A stretch of DNA of 64,000 nucleotides from JAEXNA01 sp037189585 (GCA_037189585.1 JBBCJA010000021.1:248001-312000), one strand, 5' to 3'. Numbered from the stretch's first letter, positions 16,750-26,442 are shown. A program made the numbers and translations. The notes: generated from the sequence alone by a model not told the origin.

Positions 16750-17949
16750 CTAGTGGACGACCTTCTCGGTGGGAGGGGCGACAGCCAGGACTTCGCCCTG
16801 CAGCTTCGCCTTGTATTCGGCCACCAACTGATCGACACGTTCATTGGTCTTGGCGCTGATCAAGATGGCGGCGTGATGATCTTTGCCCTCTTTCCAGACC
16901 ACTTCCGGTGCGTTGAAGCCTGACAGGTCGGGAGATTCATCACGTGACAGACAGACCAGAAGACCGGCGTGGTTCTTGGCCACCTTGGGGATCACGTAGG
17001 ACTCCTTGTTGAGATTGGCAAGCTCCAATCGAGCCCACTCTCTCCACAGGTCGATGTCCGACGAAGCTTTCACCAATCTGTCGATGTTGGCGCCACCAAC
17101 CCGAGCGGCCATCTCTAGAAAGTAGAGCTCGCCGTCCTGCCCTTGAATGAATTCGGTGTGAGTCACGCCACGAACCAGACCCATGGCCTCGACCATCTTC
17201 TCATTGAGTTTGAGCAGTTCTTTAGAAAGCTTCTCATTGGTTGGCAGGCTCTGAGAGCTAAACACTCCACCGTGGTTCCAGACGTCAAACGGAGGAACTC
17301 CATAACGGTGGGCCCGCGAGAAGAGAACCTTCTTGTCATAGACGACGGCATCGACGTGGAAGACGTCGCCTCGAACGTAGCGTTCGGCCAGATAGTAGCT
17401 CTGCCGGTCTCCCAGGGAATGAACGATCTCCCAGAGCTCCTCTTTGTTAGAGACCTTCTTGATTCCGACTGACCCGGCTTCCGAGCGTGGCTTGAGCACC
17501 CACGGAGCGGGGACTTCCTGGGTGTAACGGTCAACCTGAGAGTAGTTGAGGATACCCACGAAATCAGGAACTCGGATACCGCAGTCTTTGGCCTGCACAC
17601 GCATAGCCAGCTTGTCGCGGAAGTAACGCGCGGTGGTGTCGCCCATCCCTGGGCAGCGCAAGTGCTCGCGCAGAGCCGCGGCGGTCTCCACGTCAAAATC
17701 GTCAAGAGGGATGATGCGGTCGATGCGATGCTCTCGAGCCAGGTAGCTGACGGCGTGAGTCACGTCAGGCTGCTTGTAAAGATTGGGCATGAAAAACTTC
17801 TCGTCAATGCATTCCCAGGGCCAATCCTTGTCCCGAAGGTTCTCGCAAGTCAGAAGAATCGTATGAATGCCGAGGTCGTGGCAGGCGCGTAGCAGGGCGG
17901 TTCCCTTAAAATAACTGGCAATACAAAGGAAGGTGGGCTTGTCCATCAT
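16750..17949 (-). CDS. ATP-grasp carboxylate ligase
   Basis: The 399-aa protein has an N-terminal Rossmann-like pre-ATP-grasp domain (FLCIASYFKGTALLRACHDL) and an ATP-grasp core with WVLKPRSEAGSVGIKKV, where Lys and the Gly-rich loop bind ATP, and FLEMAARVGGANIDRLV, with Mg-binding Glu/Asn. Such enzymes join a carboxylate to an amine or thiol through an acyl-phosphate. The substrate is not evident. It ends 9 bp before the OleA-like gene, so it may act on a product of the same pathway or ligate an amino acid to a carboxylic acid. Confidence 0.85.
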   Translation of the reverse strand: MMDKPTFLCIASYFKGTALLRACHDLGIHTILLTCENLRDKDWPWECIDEKFFMPNLYKQPDVTHAVSYLAREHRIDRIIPLDDFDVETAAALREHLRCPGMGDTTARYFRDKLAMRVQAKDCGIRVPDFVGILNYSQVDRYTQEVPAPWVLKPRSEAGSVGIKKVSNKEELWEIVHSLGDRQSYYLAERYVRGDVFHVDAVVYDKKVLFSRAHRYGVPPFDVWNHGGVFSSQSLPTNEKLSKELLKLNEKMVEAMGLVRGVTHTEFIQGQDGELYFLEMAARVGGANIDRLVKASSDIDLWREWARLELANLNKESYVIPKVAKNHAGLLVCLSRDESPDLSGFNAPEVVWKEGKDHHAAILISAKTNERVDQLVAEYKAKLQGEVLAVAPPTEKVVH

Positions 17950-18020
17950 GTGTCCTCTCGAATTTGATCCCCATATCTATCGCGGCGAGAAGCCAGGCTT
18001 CCTTTCAGGTTTTGATACAA

Positions 18021-18058
18021 AGACAAACGCGCCCTCGATTATGAGGGCGCGCTTGTCT
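18021..18058 (-). terminator. Intrinsic terminator
   Basis: Two 16-nt arms (AGACAAACGCGCCCTC and its complement with one mismatch) enclose a short AT loop. On the minus strand the hairpin ends in a T-containing tract. It lies just downstream of the zinc-ribbon/TPR gene stop at 18082. Confidence 0.85.
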
Positions 18059-18081
18059 CGCCATCCATCGATGGAAGACCC

Positions 18082-20055
18082 TTAACGGCGCGTATTATAG
18101 CCCGGTAAAACGTCTCGGTCGCCTTTGCGAACACCACTACTTTTCTGGGGGGAACTACCGCGTCGCGGCGGGGGGGCCGGCTGCTGGACTCTAGGCTGAG
18201 CGACCGGGGCAGGAGCGGCTTGAACCGGCGGCGGGGCGGTCTGCCGAGGGGCGGTATAACGATAAGTGGCCTGAGACCTCGCGTAACCTCCATCCGATTC
18301 GATACTAGCGTTAACGCGGACGGGTTGAGACTGGGCTGCCGGAGCGGGTTCATTATAACCACCGCCGGAATACCCACCCCCATAATAGTCAACCGGAGAG
18401 GTACGAGAAGAGATCTCTCGGAGATCCGCCTCATAGCCGCCGCCAGGGTTCAGCTTTTGGGCTTTGCGGAGATGATCCTTAGCCTTCCCGTACTCTTTGC
18501 CGTTAAGATAACCTCGGCCAATCACACCAAGGGCCTTACCCTTCTGACTGGCCGTTCCCTGATGCTTCTCGAAAATCTTGAGAGCCTTCTCTCCGGCGAG
18601 AAGCAGTGAACTCGACTCACCCATCTGGAAGTACTTGGCCGCCTCGGCGAGTTCGGTAGTGGCTTGCGCGCGCAGAAGGCGACTGGCCTCATCTCTTCCC
18701 GCGATCGCCTCCTTACGATATTCTTCCGGTCCTTTGACCAAACCGGCCCAGTGGTCGTAGGCTTTCTCGTAGTCTTGCGCCTTCATCAAGGCTCGGGCCA
18801 GGTCGGCCTTCGCCGCCAACACCTCTTCTTGTGGCGCGCCCGAAGTCTTCAAGCTGGTCATGGCCGCGGTCAGAGGACCGACCGCCAAAAGCGGCTTACC
18901 CTCCTTGAGATAGTTCTGCCCAGCGATGACTGAACCACGCGCGAACTCAAGCTCCTTGGCTCGCTCCTCAGCCTTGATCTGTTCGGGCGTCTTCTCCTCT
19001 TTGCCCATATACATGATTCCGCCGCCAACCAGAAGAACCAGGGCCGCGACTAGCAGCATCTTCAAGAAGGCGCTTCCCACTTCGGGAGAAGGCGGAGTAT
19101 ATTCCGGCGCCTCGAACTCATCGAACTCGTTATTGATCTCTTCGTCGACCCAGCTTTCATCGACGAAATCGTCAGCCTCCTCAACGCCAATGGCGTGGTC
19201 GACCATCTCGGTCATACTGGGAGCTCGAGAACTCTCTTCCCCGCCCAACCATCCATCGCTGCTCTCGGAGTGAGTCTCTCTCGAACCGCCGCTCAACCAA
19301 CCCGCGGAAGCTCCCACACTCTCCGGCGCATGTCCACCCACAGGGGGCTCATCAGCCTCTCCCAGCCAGCCGCCCCCGGATGGAGAACTTGAAGAACCCA
19401 ACGATGGAGTATTCGACGGAGCGCTCGACGACCCCCAGTCGTCCCGAGTGGAGGTCGAACTCGAGACCGAGCCCACGAGGGAGGAGCCGCCGCCCCAACC
19501 GTCATCCTCGACAGCGCCTAGCCCGCGCGACGGAGGAACCGAGACTGGCGAGGGACTAGGAGCGGACAAGCCGACGGAAGAACCTCCCCAACCGTCGTTG
19601 GAATCCGAGTCGGCGCCCCCCAACCAGCCGCCTCCCGTGGTGGGTGGGGAAACCGGACTCGCCGAAACACTGCTCGGACCTTTCGTCTTATTCCAGTCTG
19701 CCTCGCCTGAGGAGGAGGCGTCATCGCCCCAGCTCCCTCCACCTCCCCAACCGCCCTGAGCGGCCGGGGCGGGGTCGAGAGAGGGAAAACTTTGAGGCGA
19801 CGGCGCCGGAGGTAGAGCGTCGCTCCAACTGTCGCCACTATCCCCCCCCCAGGCGGAAGGAGCGCTGGTCGGGGCTTCCGGCCAGGAGGGCTCTTTATCC
19901 AGGGTCGAGACTACACCGGTCGCGCCTGACGCCGAAGCAGCTTTGGCGCTTTTCGAGCGATGGTTGGATGGAGCGGAGACCTTAAGCCAGGAGTGACACT
20001 CCGGACATCGGCTGTGAACCGCGCCATAACTCTTGTCGCAAGACGGGCAGTACAT
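18082..20055 (-). CDS. Membrane protein with N-terminal zinc ribbon, disordered region and TPR repeats
   Basis: The 657-aa product starts with a zinc ribbon (CPSC at residues 3-6, CPEC at about 17-20), continues with about 270 residues of Ser/Gly/Trp/Pro low-complexity sequence containing repeated WGG and GGWLG units, and has one transmembrane helix (about 325-350, LLVAALVLLVGGGIMYMG). Behind it lie TPR-like helices (about 355-570, including GRGYLNGKEYGKAKDHLRKA) and a Tyr/Gly/Pro/Gln-rich tail. The N-terminus is probably cytoplasmic and the TPR region outside. It may scaffold a complex; no specific family is recognised. A strong terminator follows. Confidence 0.7.
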   Translation of the reverse strand: MYCPSCDKSYGAVHSRCPECHSWLKVSAPSNHRSKSAKAASASGATGVVSTLDKEPSWPEAPTSAPSAWGGDSGDSWSDALPPAPSPQSFPSLDPAPAAQGGWGGGGSWGDDASSSGEADWNKTKGPSSVSASPVSPPTTGGGWLGGADSDSNDGWGGSSVGLSAPSPSPVSVPPSRGLGAVEDDGWGGGSSLVGSVSSSTSTRDDWGSSSAPSNTPSLGSSSSPSGGGWLGEADEPPVGGHAPESVGASAGWLSGGSRETHSESSDGWLGGEESSRAPSMTEMVDHAIGVEEADDFVDESWVDEEINNEFDEFEAPEYTPPSPEVGSAFLKMLLVAALVLLVGGGIMYMGKEEKTPEQIKAEERAKELEFARGSVIAGQNYLKEGKPLLAVGPLTAAMTSLKTSGAPQEEVLAAKADLARALMKAQDYEKAYDHWAGLVKGPEEYRKEAIAGRDEASRLLRAQATTELAEAAKYFQMGESSSLLLAGEKALKIFEKHQGTASQKGKALGVIGRGYLNGKEYGKAKDHLRKAQKLNPGGGYEADLREISSRTSPVDYYGGGYSGGGYNEPAPAAQSQPVRVNASIESDGGYARSQATYRYTAPRQTAPPPVQAAPAPVAQPRVQQPAPPPRRGSSPQKSSGVRKGDRDVLPGYNTRR

Positions 20056-20195
20056 GGTACCTCCTGGGTAAAATCTGATCCTTAGACCCTTCCCATTGTA
20101 ACACTTCTCGTCTTTTTATTTCATTCCCCCGTAGGAAAAGACGATATTCGGAGAATTCCTTCCGCGAACAATGATCCGGGAGGGCTCTTCGCACA

Positions 20196-21236
20196 ATGGA
20201 ACTCGGTCAAAGCCGACATCTCTGCGAGCTTTTCGAACGTGGCATGCAAAAGGTTCTCGCGGAACTTCGACCTGAACGCGCCTTTCTGGCCTATCGAGAG
20301 AAGAGCCAGGCGAGCGCACCTTTTCCAACACCCTACGTCGTGCATGGTTTCTCTCTGGCGAATCTCTTTACCACGGAGGACATCTCCACCGAAATTGTCC
20401 GCCAGGCTCTGCTTCAGGGCGAAGCCTCTCTTTTGGCCGACGCCATGAGCGCGCCCGGATTTAACGCGCGGGACTCCGTTCTTATCTCTGGCCTGCGCTC
20501 GGTCCTCACGGTGCCCCTCCGTCATTCCAGCGGACTGGTCCTGGGGTTGATCTACGCCGACAGTCGGGCCAAGGTGGGCCTGTTCGGTCATGAGCACTTA
20601 GAGATCGCGCGTGCGCTCGGACAGAAAATGCTCGACCCCCTGGCTACGGTGGAAAAACGCATGAAGGCAGAGGCCTCCCCCGTTGTGCTGGAGCGTGATT
20701 TCGAGGAGGTGAAGAAAGAAGCGCTGGTGATGGCGCGACAGGGCCGCACCCCGGAGGCTGTGGAGCTTCTCGAGCAATGGAGCAAAGGACGGTCTCCCAA
20801 TGCTGAGCTCGGTATGGCCCACGGTGTACGAGGCCGACTGCTGGATCAGGCCGGGAGATTCGAGGAAGCCCTGGAGGCCCTATCGTGCTCGGTTTGGATA
20901 CTTGGCCGCTCGGCCACCGGGCCCGATGAGAACCTGTCTTTGATGCTCAATAACCTGGCTGGCGTTCATGTCAGTCTGGGCTACCTCGAACGAGCTCAGG
21001 GACTTCTCAAAACGTCGGTCGACCACTGGCGACGCCTAGAGCTTCCCAATGATCGCCAAAACGCCGGAATGGCCGCCACTTGCTACAATCTAGGAACGCT
21101 GCACCAGAAGCGAGGCCAGGCGGCTGAGGCCATTCCATGGATGACTCGGGCCCTAGAGGCTAGCGAAAAAGCCTTCGGCTCCGAGCACGACAAGACCCGC
21201 AAAATCATGGCTGCCCTGGAAACCTTGCGCGCTTAG
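20196..21236 (+). CDS. GAF domain protein with TPR repeats
   Basis: The 346-aa product has a GAF-like domain (about residues 10-155) with ADAMSAPGFNARDSVLISGL and VPLRHSSGLVLGLIYADS, which are characteristic of GAF sensor modules. TPR-like helical pairs follow (about 165-345; NNLAGVHVSLGYLERAQGLL and TCYNLGTLHQKRGQAAEAI). There is no output domain such as kinase or HD-GYP, so it probably works by protein contact. It is transcribed divergently from the zinc-ribbon/TPR gene and ends 5 bp from the subtilase stop. Function is unknown. Confidence 0.8.
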   Translation: MELGQSRHLCELFERGMQKVLAELRPERAFLAYREKSQASAPFPTPYVVHGFSLANLFTTEDISTEIVRQALLQGEASLLADAMSAPGFNARDSVLISGLRSVLTVPLRHSSGLVLGLIYADSRAKVGLFGHEHLEIARALGQKMLDPLATVEKRMKAEASPVVLERDFEEVKKEALVMARQGRTPEAVELLEQWSKGRSPNAELGMAHGVRGRLLDQAGRFEEALEALSCSVWILGRSATGPDENLSLMLNNLAGVHVSLGYLERAQGLLKTSVDHWRRLELPNDRQNAGMAATCYNLGTLHQKRGQAAEAIPWMTRALEASEKAFGSEHDKTRKIMAALETLRA

Positions 21237-21241
21237 TCCAC

Positions 21242-22651
21242 TTAGGCGGCCATCGCTGAGGTAGGAGCGCCCTTGGCGGCCAGCGCCAAATCGAGAGCCT
21301 TCTCAGCATCCACTAGCCCGGCGCCGTCGGCGGCCGCTTTCCCAGTGGCCGGATGAATCGGCGCGGGTCCGCTGGCCTCTCTCATAATCTGCTTGAGGCT
21401 GTCGGCGTTCAGATCAGGGTTGGCCTGGAGAAGGATACTGGCAAGCCCTGCGATCATCGGGGTCGCCTGAGACGTTCCAGAGATAGCGAAGTAGTCGGAG
21501 CCACGGTGCGGAAGAGCCGCATTATCAAGCTGCGCGCCCTTGGCTAGAGGGCCGAAGATAGCGACGCCCGGAGCCAGGACATCGGGTTTGGCGATATTGT
21601 CGATGGTGGGACCCTGGCTGGATTTCCTCCAGACCGTGTCATCGATGGTATCGGCGGTCCCTTTGGTGTCATAAGCACCGACAGTGATGGCCCCAGGATA
21701 GATTCCCGGAGTACTGATGGAGCCAGCATTCGGGCCTTCGTTTCCAGCGGCCACGCAGACCACCAGCCCGGCCTCCGTGGCCTTCTCCACCGCCAGAGCC
21801 CAGGGGTCGAATTTGTGTCCGCGTCGTGCCACTTCGCCTAGCGACATGTTGATGACCTTGAGGTTCATCGTGTCCTTGTTCTCGACACACCACTGCAAAG
21901 CTTTGATCGCCTCGGCCACCGTGGTGATCCGCAAACCGACCAGCTCGGCATCCGGAGCGATGCCGGATATCTCGCCATTGCTGGAAACTCCAGAGCCGGC
22001 GGCTAATCCGGCGACGTGCGTTCCGTGACCGTAGTCGTCGAAAGGCTGAGCCTTCTTCTGCTTGGAGAAGTCGACCCACTCCACAACTTTATCCTTAAAG
22101 TCGGGGTGAGGAGCGATCCCCGAGTCGATCACGACGATGCGTTGTCCTTGACCCTTGAAACCGCGCTCCCAAACTTTATCGATATTGGGCAAGCGGTCGA
22201 TACGGCCGGCTTCCACGCTCTCTAATCCGGTGTCATCGGAGAGAAGCTGGGGAACGCCAGGGTAACGAATCATATGGTTGAGGGTCAAGCTCGTTCCCTT
22301 GGGAAGAAACTCCGCCAATTCGTCTAGCTTGTCGGGCTCCACATAGGTGGAAAATCCGTTGATCAAAGGAAGCTCGAGTCTCTCGTCCTGAGGGATCAGG
22401 GGACAGCTGTTACCAACGCAGCCCTCCACCGTGTCGTTGTCACGGGGAGCTTTGGACTTACTGGTCTGGGGAAAAGTGATCAAAACCGGCACACGGCGGT
22501 CTTCGGTCAAGTCGCTCTGACCGTATTCAAAGCTGTCGGTGCGAAAACCGGCGAACTTCTCTTTGCTCCGTTTAGGCTCGGTGCTCCGTGCTTGGCCTCG
22601 AGCTTTCGAGGTCGCCCGGCTTTGGGCGCTATGCGTGACATCCTTGATCAA
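21242..22651 (-). CDS. Subtilisin-family (S8) serine protease without a signal peptide
   Basis: The 469-aa protein carries the full S8 catalytic set: Asp176 in IVVIDSGIAPHPD, His212 in YGHGTHVAGLAAG, oxyanion Asn304 in AAGNEGPN and Ser394 in ISGTSQATPMIAGLAS. The first 45 residues are basic (SKARGQARSTEPKRSKEK), with no secretion signal, so it is either intracellular or secreted another way. Residues about 55-150 may form an I9-like or intramolecular chaperone region. The start is TTG with a strong GAGGAGGAG ribosome-binding site. It is convergent with the GAF-TPR gene. Confidence 0.92.
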   Translation of the reverse strand: MIKDVTHSAQSRATSKARGQARSTEPKRSKEKFAGFRTDSFEYGQSDLTEDRRVPVLITFPQTSKSKAPRDNDTVEGCVGNSCPLIPQDERLELPLINGFSTYVEPDKLDELAEFLPKGTSLTLNHMIRYPGVPQLLSDDTGLESVEAGRIDRLPNIDKVWERGFKGQGQRIVVIDSGIAPHPDFKDKVVEWVDFSKQKKAQPFDDYGHGTHVAGLAAGSGVSSNGEISGIAPDAELVGLRITTVAEAIKALQWCVENKDTMNLKVINMSLGEVARRGHKFDPWALAVEKATEAGLVVCVAAGNEGPNAGSISTPGIYPGAITVGAYDTKGTADTIDDTVWRKSSQGPTIDNIAKPDVLAPGVAIFGPLAKGAQLDNAALPHRGSDYFAISGTSQATPMIAGLASILLQANPDLNADSLKQIMREASGPAPIHPATGKAAADGAGLVDAEKALDLALAAKGAPTSAMAA

Positions 22652-22740
22652 CTGCTTCTCCTCCTCGCACTAAAGTAGCAGTCGAGAGTTACGTTTTTGT
22701 AAACGGAATGTAACCCCCGGACCATCAACGACAATCGGTC

Positions 22741-22899
22741 TAACGTACTCCGCATAGGTTTCTGTTCGGTGGAAACGCCTTCGGCCGCTATGGCGAGGAG
22801 CATTGAGTGCCTAACAGTGCCTAACTTAAGCGAGATGGGACGAAGCCATAGTGGATGGACCTCGGGTCAAAACTGAAGAAACTTATGCGGAGTGCGTTA
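22741..22899. repeat. Nested inverted-repeat element, copy A
   Basis: This is a 159-bp intergenic block. Its ends are inverted repeats: TAACGTACTCCGCATA at the left and TATGCGGAGTGCGTTA at the right (15 of 16 complementary). An inner inverted repeat pairs CCGCTATGGC with GCCATAGTGG. The block recurs at 52418-52547 with most internal sequence conserved (ATTGAGTGCCTAA, GGGACGAAGCCATAGTGGAT). Copy A has an extra duplication of GTGCCTAA. It could be a MITE-like element or a structured RNA. It lies between the divergent subtilase and Sua5-family genes. Confidence 0.85.
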
Positions 22900-22939
22900 A
22901 CGAGAGGAACGGCCCTCCTCGGCAAGAATCGCCCGCCCC

Positions 22940-23548
22940 ATGCTAGTACTCGACTATCTCAACGACCCTCACGAAGCCACCGAACGCGCCCTGCAGACCG
23001 TGGAGGACGGGGGAATTCTGGTCTACCCGACCGACACCGTGTACGGGATGGGCTGCGACCTGGAGAATCGAGACGCCCTGGATCGCCTCTACCGACTCAA
23101 GAAAATTCCCCAGCGGAAACCTTTGTCGTTCATCTGCTCCGATCTGCGGATGGTCTCGCAATACGCACGACTATCGAATTCAGCTCACAGCATGATGCGA
23201 AAACTCTTACCGGGCCCGTTCACCTTCATACTCCAAGCCTCGCGCGAAGTTCCCAAGCTGATGATCTCCAAACAGCGAACGGTCGGAATCCGTGTTCCCG
23301 ATCAAGAGTTCTGTCTTGAATTGGTGCGCCGTCTCGGGCGGCCCCTTGTCAACACCTCAGCCAGCGACTCACTCGATGAGGTGATCAGCGACCCTGATCA
23401 GATCGAAGAGCGGTATCCTCGGGCCGATCTGATGATCAGCCTGGGACAGCAGCGCTCGGAGGCTTCCACTATCCTCGATTTCACCGGAGACCAACCGATC
23501 GTGGTGCGCCAAGGTGTGGGTGATCTTTCAGAGTACCTGCAACGTTAG
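22940..23548 (+). CDS. Sua5/YciO/YrdC-family protein (probable L-threonylcarbamoyladenylate synthase)
   Basis: The family makes threonylcarbamoyl-AMP from threonine, bicarbonate and ATP for tRNA t6A37. The 202-aa product covers one YrdC domain, with VYPTDTVYGMGCDLENRDA, LKKIPQRKPLSFICSDL and LLPGPFTFIL, and has no Sua5 C-terminal domain. The YciO subgroup shares these features, so the exact activity is not certain. The sequence RPLVNTSAS is typical. Its stop overlaps that of convergent uvrA by 4 bp. MtaB, which acts after t6A formation, is encoded at 7108-8379. Confidence 0.85.
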   Translation: MLVLDYLNDPHEATERALQTVEDGGILVYPTDTVYGMGCDLENRDALDRLYRLKKIPQRKPLSFICSDLRMVSQYARLSNSAHSMMRKLLPGPFTFILQASREVPKLMISKQRTVGIRVPDQEFCLELVRRLGRPLVNTSASDSLDEVISDPDQIEERYPRADLMISLGQQRSEASTILDFTGDQPIVVRQGVGDLSEYLQR

Positions 23549-26442
23549 GCTAAGGCTTTCGCCTTTTTCTTGGAACCTTTAGCCTTGCTCTTGGCCTCGG
23601 CTTTCCCTTTGACCGCGGCCTTGCCGTTACTCGCTGGAGCGACATGCCCGTTGAGCATCGGGGCGAGGAATTTCCCGGTGTAGGATTTCTCGCAGGCCGC
23701 GAGCTGCTCCGGAGTTCCGCAGGCGATAATGGTCCCTCCCCTATCGCCTCCCTCCGGGCCTAGATCAATGAGCCAGTCGGCGCACTTGATCACGTCAAGA
23801 TTGTGCTCGATGGTGATCACCGTGTTCCCTCCCTCGGTCAGCCGGTCTAAAACCTGAAGCAGGCGCGCCACATCGTGGAAGTGGAGACCGGTGGTCGGCT
23901 CGTCCAGCAGATAGACCGTGCGCCCGGTGGCTACCTTGGAGAGCTCGGTGGCCAACTTCACCCGTTGCGCCTCCCCGCCCGACAAGGTCGTGGCCGGCTG
24001 GCCCAAGGAGATATAGCCGAGGCCGACGTCGACGATAGTTTTAAGTCGCCGATGGATGGCCGGCTGGTTGGCGAAAAGCTCGGCCGCCTCCTCGATGGTC
24101 ATGTCGAGAACTTCCGAAATCGTCTTCCCCTTGTAGCGCACCTCCAAAGTCTCCCGGTTGTAGCGTTTACCCCCGCAGACCTCGCACGGCACGTAAACGT
24201 CGGGCAGAAAGTGCATTTCGATCTTGAGAATCCCTTGACCCTGACACGCCTCACATCTCCCGCCCTTGACGTTAAAGGAGAACCGGCCCGGCTGATAGCC
24301 GCGCATTCGCGCTTCAGGAGTCTTAGCGAAGATCTGACGGATCGGATCGAAGAGCCCCGTGTAAGTCGCCGGGTTAGAGCGCGGGGTGCGACCGATGGGC
24401 GACTGATCGATCACGATGGCTTTGTCGATGGCTTCGAGCCCGTTCAGAGTGGCGTGAGCACCGGGTCGCTCGCGTGCTCCGTGTAGATGTTGGGCCAGGG
24501 CCTTGCGCAAGATGGCCTCGACAAGCGTGCTCTTTCCGGAACCCGAAACCCCGGTCACGCAGGTGAAAAGCCCGATCGGAAAGCTAGCCTCAACGCCCTT
24601 GAGATTGTTCTCGGTGGCGCCGCTGATGGTGATCCAGCCGTTCTCGGCCGGCCGCCGACGCGAGGGGACTTCGATTCTTTTACGTCCGGAAAGATAATCC
24701 CCGGTCAGAGAGTTCTTGTTGCGCGCGACCTCGGCCGGCGTGCCCTGAGCCACCACTTTCCCACCGTGGATACCGGCTCCCGGTCCGATGTCGATGACGT
24801 GGTCGGCCGCCTTGATGGTATCCTCGTCGTGCTCGACCAAGATCAAGGTGTTTCCGAGATCGCGAAGATGCACCATGGTGCCCAGCAAACGCTCGTTGTC
24901 GCGCTGATGTAACCCGATACTCGGCTCATCCAGGATGTACATCACGCCCACCAGACCCGATCCGATCTGGGTGGCCAGACGGATGCGCTGGGCCTCGCCT
25001 CCGGAAAGCGTCCGAGCGGCGCGGTCGAGGGTCAGGTAGTCGAGACCCACAGAATTGAGAAAGTGCAGACGATCCTGAAGCTCTTTAAAGACCTGAGCGG
25101 CGATGGTCGCCTCTTTCTCGGTCAGCTTCAATTCGCCGACCCAGGTCAGAGCCTTGGCCACGGACAAACCGGTGAGTTGGGCGATGGAAAGGTCGCCGAC
25201 CTTGACGGCCAGGCTTTCCGGGCGCAGACGTGCCCCGGAACAGGCCGAGCAAGGCCTTTCGGTCATGAACTGCTCGAGTTCGGAACGAAAATACTCTGAC
25301 TCGGATTCAGCGTATAATTTTTGTAGAGCCGGGATACAGCCGGAGAATCCATGTGTTCCGTAGAGGATCACTCCCCGCTGACCCTCATTTAGGTTTCGCC
25401 ACTTAGCCTTAAGGGAGATTTCCTCCATAGCCAAAGCACGCTCGCATCGCATCCAGAACTGGGTTGCCCTGGCATGATGACGCATTGAGCGCTTAGGTTT
25501 GCCCCAGGGCGTCAGAGCCCCCTCAGCCAGACTCAGGTCGTGATTGGGCACCACCAGGTCGGGATCGAACTCTGGAGAGAATCCGAGACCATTACACTCA
25601 GGACACGCTCCGTAGGGCGAGTTGAAAGAGAAGAGCCGGGGCTCGACTTCCGGGAAGGCGCTGCCATCGGAGCAGGACAGTCGGGCGGACATCTCCTCGA
25701 GCGAGACGATCTCTTGCTCCTCACCCAGGACGGCATAGACCACTAGGCCCTCCGCGATCTCGAGACTCTTCTCCACCGCCTCACTGATGCGCGAACGGGA
25801 AGCGCTCCTTACGACAACACGGTCCACCACGATCTCGATGGTGTGCTGGACATAGCGCTCCAACTCGATGGCGGAGCCATCGAGACGATGAATCTCTCCA
25901 TCGACTCGGGCCCGAGCGAACCCCTGCGCGGCAAATTCGGAGAAAAGCTTGCGGTATTCCCCTTTTCGTCCGCGAACGACGGGGGCCAGAATCATAAGTT
26001 TGGTCCCCTCATCCAAGGCTAGAATCCGATCGACCATCTCGTCGACCGTCTGGCTTTCGATCGGCTCTCCCGTGATGGGATCGTGCGGACGCCCGATGCG
26101 GGCGAAGAGCAAACGTAGGTAGTCGTAGATCTCGGTCACCGTGCCGACGGTAGAGCGGGGATTTCGGGAGGTTCCCTTTTGATCGATGGAGATAGCCGGA
26201 GAAAGCCCATCGATGGCATCGACATCGGGCTTTTCCATCAGTCCGAGGAACTGTCGGGCGTAAGCCGAGAGCGACTCCACATAGCGACGCTGCCCTTCGG
26301 CGTAAAGAGTATCGAAAGCTAGAGACGACTTGCCCGAGCCGGAAAGCCCGGTGATCACCACCATCTTATCTCGAGGAATCTCGAGAGTGATGTCCTTGAG
26401 ATTGTGCTCGCGCGCCCCCTGAATTCGGATTACGTCTCCCAT
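23545..26442 (-). CDS. uvrA: Excinuclease ABC subunit A
   Basis: UvrA recognises bulky DNA lesions and loads UvrB in nucleotide excision repair. The 965-aa protein has two ABC ATPase modules (Walker A in VITGLSGSGKSSLAFDTLYA and TCVTGVSGSGKSTLVEAIL; two LSGGEAQR signatures) and zinc-binding cysteines (CPECNGLGFS and CEACQGQG/CEVCGGKR). The extra C-terminal 30 residues are Lys/Ala-rich (KGKAEAKSKAKGSKKKAKA), a tail absent from standard UvrA. It is transcribed divergently from the pilus operon at 26531. Confidence 0.98.
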   Translation of the reverse strand: MGDVIRIQGAREHNLKDITLEIPRDKMVVITGLSGSGKSSLAFDTLYAEGQRRYVESLSAYARQFLGLMEKPDVDAIDGLSPAISIDQKGTSRNPRSTVGTVTEIYDYLRLLFARIGRPHDPITGEPIESQTVDEMVDRILALDEGTKLMILAPVVRGRKGEYRKLFSEFAAQGFARARVDGEIHRLDGSAIELERYVQHTIEIVVDRVVVRSASRSRISEAVEKSLEIAEGLVVYAVLGEEQEIVSLEEMSARLSCSDGSAFPEVEPRLFSFNSPYGACPECNGLGFSPEFDPDLVVPNHDLSLAEGALTPWGKPKRSMRHHARATQFWMRCERALAMEEISLKAKWRNLNEGQRGVILYGTHGFSGCIPALQKLYAESESEYFRSELEQFMTERPCSACSGARLRPESLAVKVGDLSIAQLTGLSVAKALTWVGELKLTEKEATIAAQVFKELQDRLHFLNSVGLDYLTLDRAARTLSGGEAQRIRLATQIGSGLVGVMYILDEPSIGLHQRDNERLLGTMVHLRDLGNTLILVEHDEDTIKAADHVIDIGPGAGIHGGKVVAQGTPAEVARNKNSLTGDYLSGRKRIEVPSRRRPAENGWITISGATENNLKGVEASFPIGLFTCVTGVSGSGKSTLVEAILRKALAQHLHGARERPGAHATLNGLEAIDKAIVIDQSPIGRTPRSNPATYTGLFDPIRQIFAKTPEARMRGYQPGRFSFNVKGGRCEACQGQGILKIEMHFLPDVYVPCEVCGGKRYNRETLEVRYKGKTISEVLDMTIEEAAELFANQPAIHRRLKTIVDVGLGYISLGQPATTLSGGEAQRVKLATELSKVATGRTVYLLDEPTTGLHFHDVARLLQVLDRLTEGGNTVITIEHNLDVIKCADWLIDLGPEGGDRGGTIIACGTPEQLAACEKSYTGKFLAPMLNGHVAPASNGKAAVKGKAEAKSKAKGSKKKAKALA

